Part shown: piece by piece, positions 4,998 through 5,353 of the stretch
How the letters are laid out: each line of letters begins with the position of its first letter
Position numbering within the stretch: position 1 is the first letter of the stretch
Origin: an archaeon
GTDB taxonomy: Archaea; Thermoproteota; Nitrososphaeria_A; Caldarchaeales; Wolframiiraptoraceae
Direction of reading: 5' to 3'
Assembly: GCA_029258815.1 (NCBI GenBank)
Contig: JAPDJZ010000009.1
Location: forward strand, 1 to 5,353
Length of the DNA: 5,353 nt
Translations under genes and position numbers: made by a program
Notes under the pieces: generated by a model
Told to the model about the DNA's origin: nothing
Database searches by the model: none
What the model saw: only the letters and a program-made list of their open reading frames with translations

Positions 4998-5353
4998 CTG
5001 GAGGCGGCGAAGCTCCTCTACCACGGATCCTGCAAAGAGTATATCGAGGCGAAGCGGAAGGCCGCTGGGAGGCTGGGCTACCGGGTTCTCCCGAGCAACT
5101 CGGAGGTTGCGGTGAAGCTTCTGGCCTACGCTCTTCTGGTTGAGGGCGATGGCTACTGGAGGAGGTTGAGGGAGATGCGGTCGGAGGCCCTAGAGCTCAT
5201 GGAGGCGCTAGGCGAGTTCAAGCCGAGGCTCGTCGGAAGCGTCTGGCGCGGAATCGTAAAGCCCGGAAGCGATATAGACGTTGAGGTGGATTACGCTGAC
5301 CCCGAGCCGATCAGGAGGAGGCTGCTCGAAGCCGGGTATAGGATTCTCGGGGA
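4998..5353 (+). CDS. Nucleotidyltransferase-fold (Pol beta superfamily) protein, 3'-truncated, apparent CTG start
   Basis: The frame is open from before 4998 to the window end, giving 118 residues. The nucleotidyltransferase motif hGS-x10-DhD is clear: G80-S81 in RLVGSVWRG, then D92 and D94 in GSDIDVEV, with S81 and both acids in place for nucleotide and metal binding. Before it lies a helical N-terminal part containing AKRKAAGRLGYRVLPSNSEVA (about 18-38), a pattern I recall from uncharacterised bacterial and archaeal proteins with the same downstream motif. The third catalytic acid would be beyond the window. The substrate is unknown; the fold alone does not separate tRNA, protein or antibiotic nucleotidyltransferases. 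CTG at 4998 is chosen because a perfect Shine-Dalgarno site lies four nt upstream, no standard start codon occurs nearby in frame, and the conserved sequence begins within a few residues. It is probably cotranscribed with rps3ae. Confidence 0.75.
   Translation, partial: MEAAKLLYHGSCKEYIEAKRKAAGRLGYRVLPSNSEVAVKLLAYALLVEGDGYWRRLREMRSEALELMEALGEFKPRLVGSVWRGIVKPGSDIDVEVDYADPEPIRRRLLEAGYRILG

Noticed and set aside
4656..5024. Reading frames opposite to and out of frame with rps3ae (minus 4656-5024, plus 4684-4956)
   Set aside because: They have Pro/Ser/Arg-rich or Gly/Arg/Glu-rich low-complexity translations and lie within a clearly coding ribosomal protein gene.
1..5353. A defence island, CRISPR array, mobile element or RNA gene
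   Set aside because: Coding genes fill the window with core or transport functions. No direct-repeat array, transposase, terminal inverted repeats or tRNA-like fold was seen by eye.

Overview
The window is GC-rich DNA from an archaeon, probably a thermophilic member of the Thermoproteota (Crenarchaeota) or a relative. Support: ribosomal protein S3Ae (eS1), a KEOPS Pcc1 subunit next to a DHH-family nuclease, archaeal BRE/TATA promoters with leaderless starts, Shine-Dalgarno sites of the GGAGG/GGTG type at internal genes, and heavy use of AGG (Arg) and ATA (Ile) codons. The exact lineage cannot be fixed from this stretch.

Left, plus strand (1-1197): the 3' part of a RecJ-like DHH/DHHA1 phosphoesterase (its catalytic N-terminal half lies outside the window), followed after 19 nt by pcc1, a small subunit of the KEOPS complex that makes tRNA t6A. 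Right, plus strand (4295-5353): rps3ae, then after 13 nt a nucleotidyltransferase-fold gene that runs off the window and seems to start at CTG. In many archaea the DHH gene, pcc1 and rps3ae are neighbours, usually downstream of rpsO.

Middle, minus strand (4199 down to 1178): a four-gene metal-uptake operon lies between pcc1 and rps3ae. Its order is ZnuA-like binding protein, ATPase, ABC-3 permease, DtxR/MntR-type regulator, with each gene overlapping the next by 4-14 nt. The binding protein captures a transition metal (Zn or Mn, probably) outside the cell. The permease and ATPase import it, and the regulator probably senses intracellular metal and shuts the operon off. The regulator's last 20 bp overlap the end of pcc1 in convergent orientation.

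The 95-bp divergent spacer (4200-4294) is the regulatory heart of the window. It holds a TATA box for each direction and a perfect 8-5-8 inverted repeat (4231-4251) that overlaps the core promoter of the uptake operon. This is the obvious candidate operator for the regulator. The regulator and the binding protein both depart from the textbook metal-ligand sets of their families. No CRISPR array, RNA gene, insertion sequence or defence system was seen, and apart from this spacer there is no sizeable non-coding stretch.
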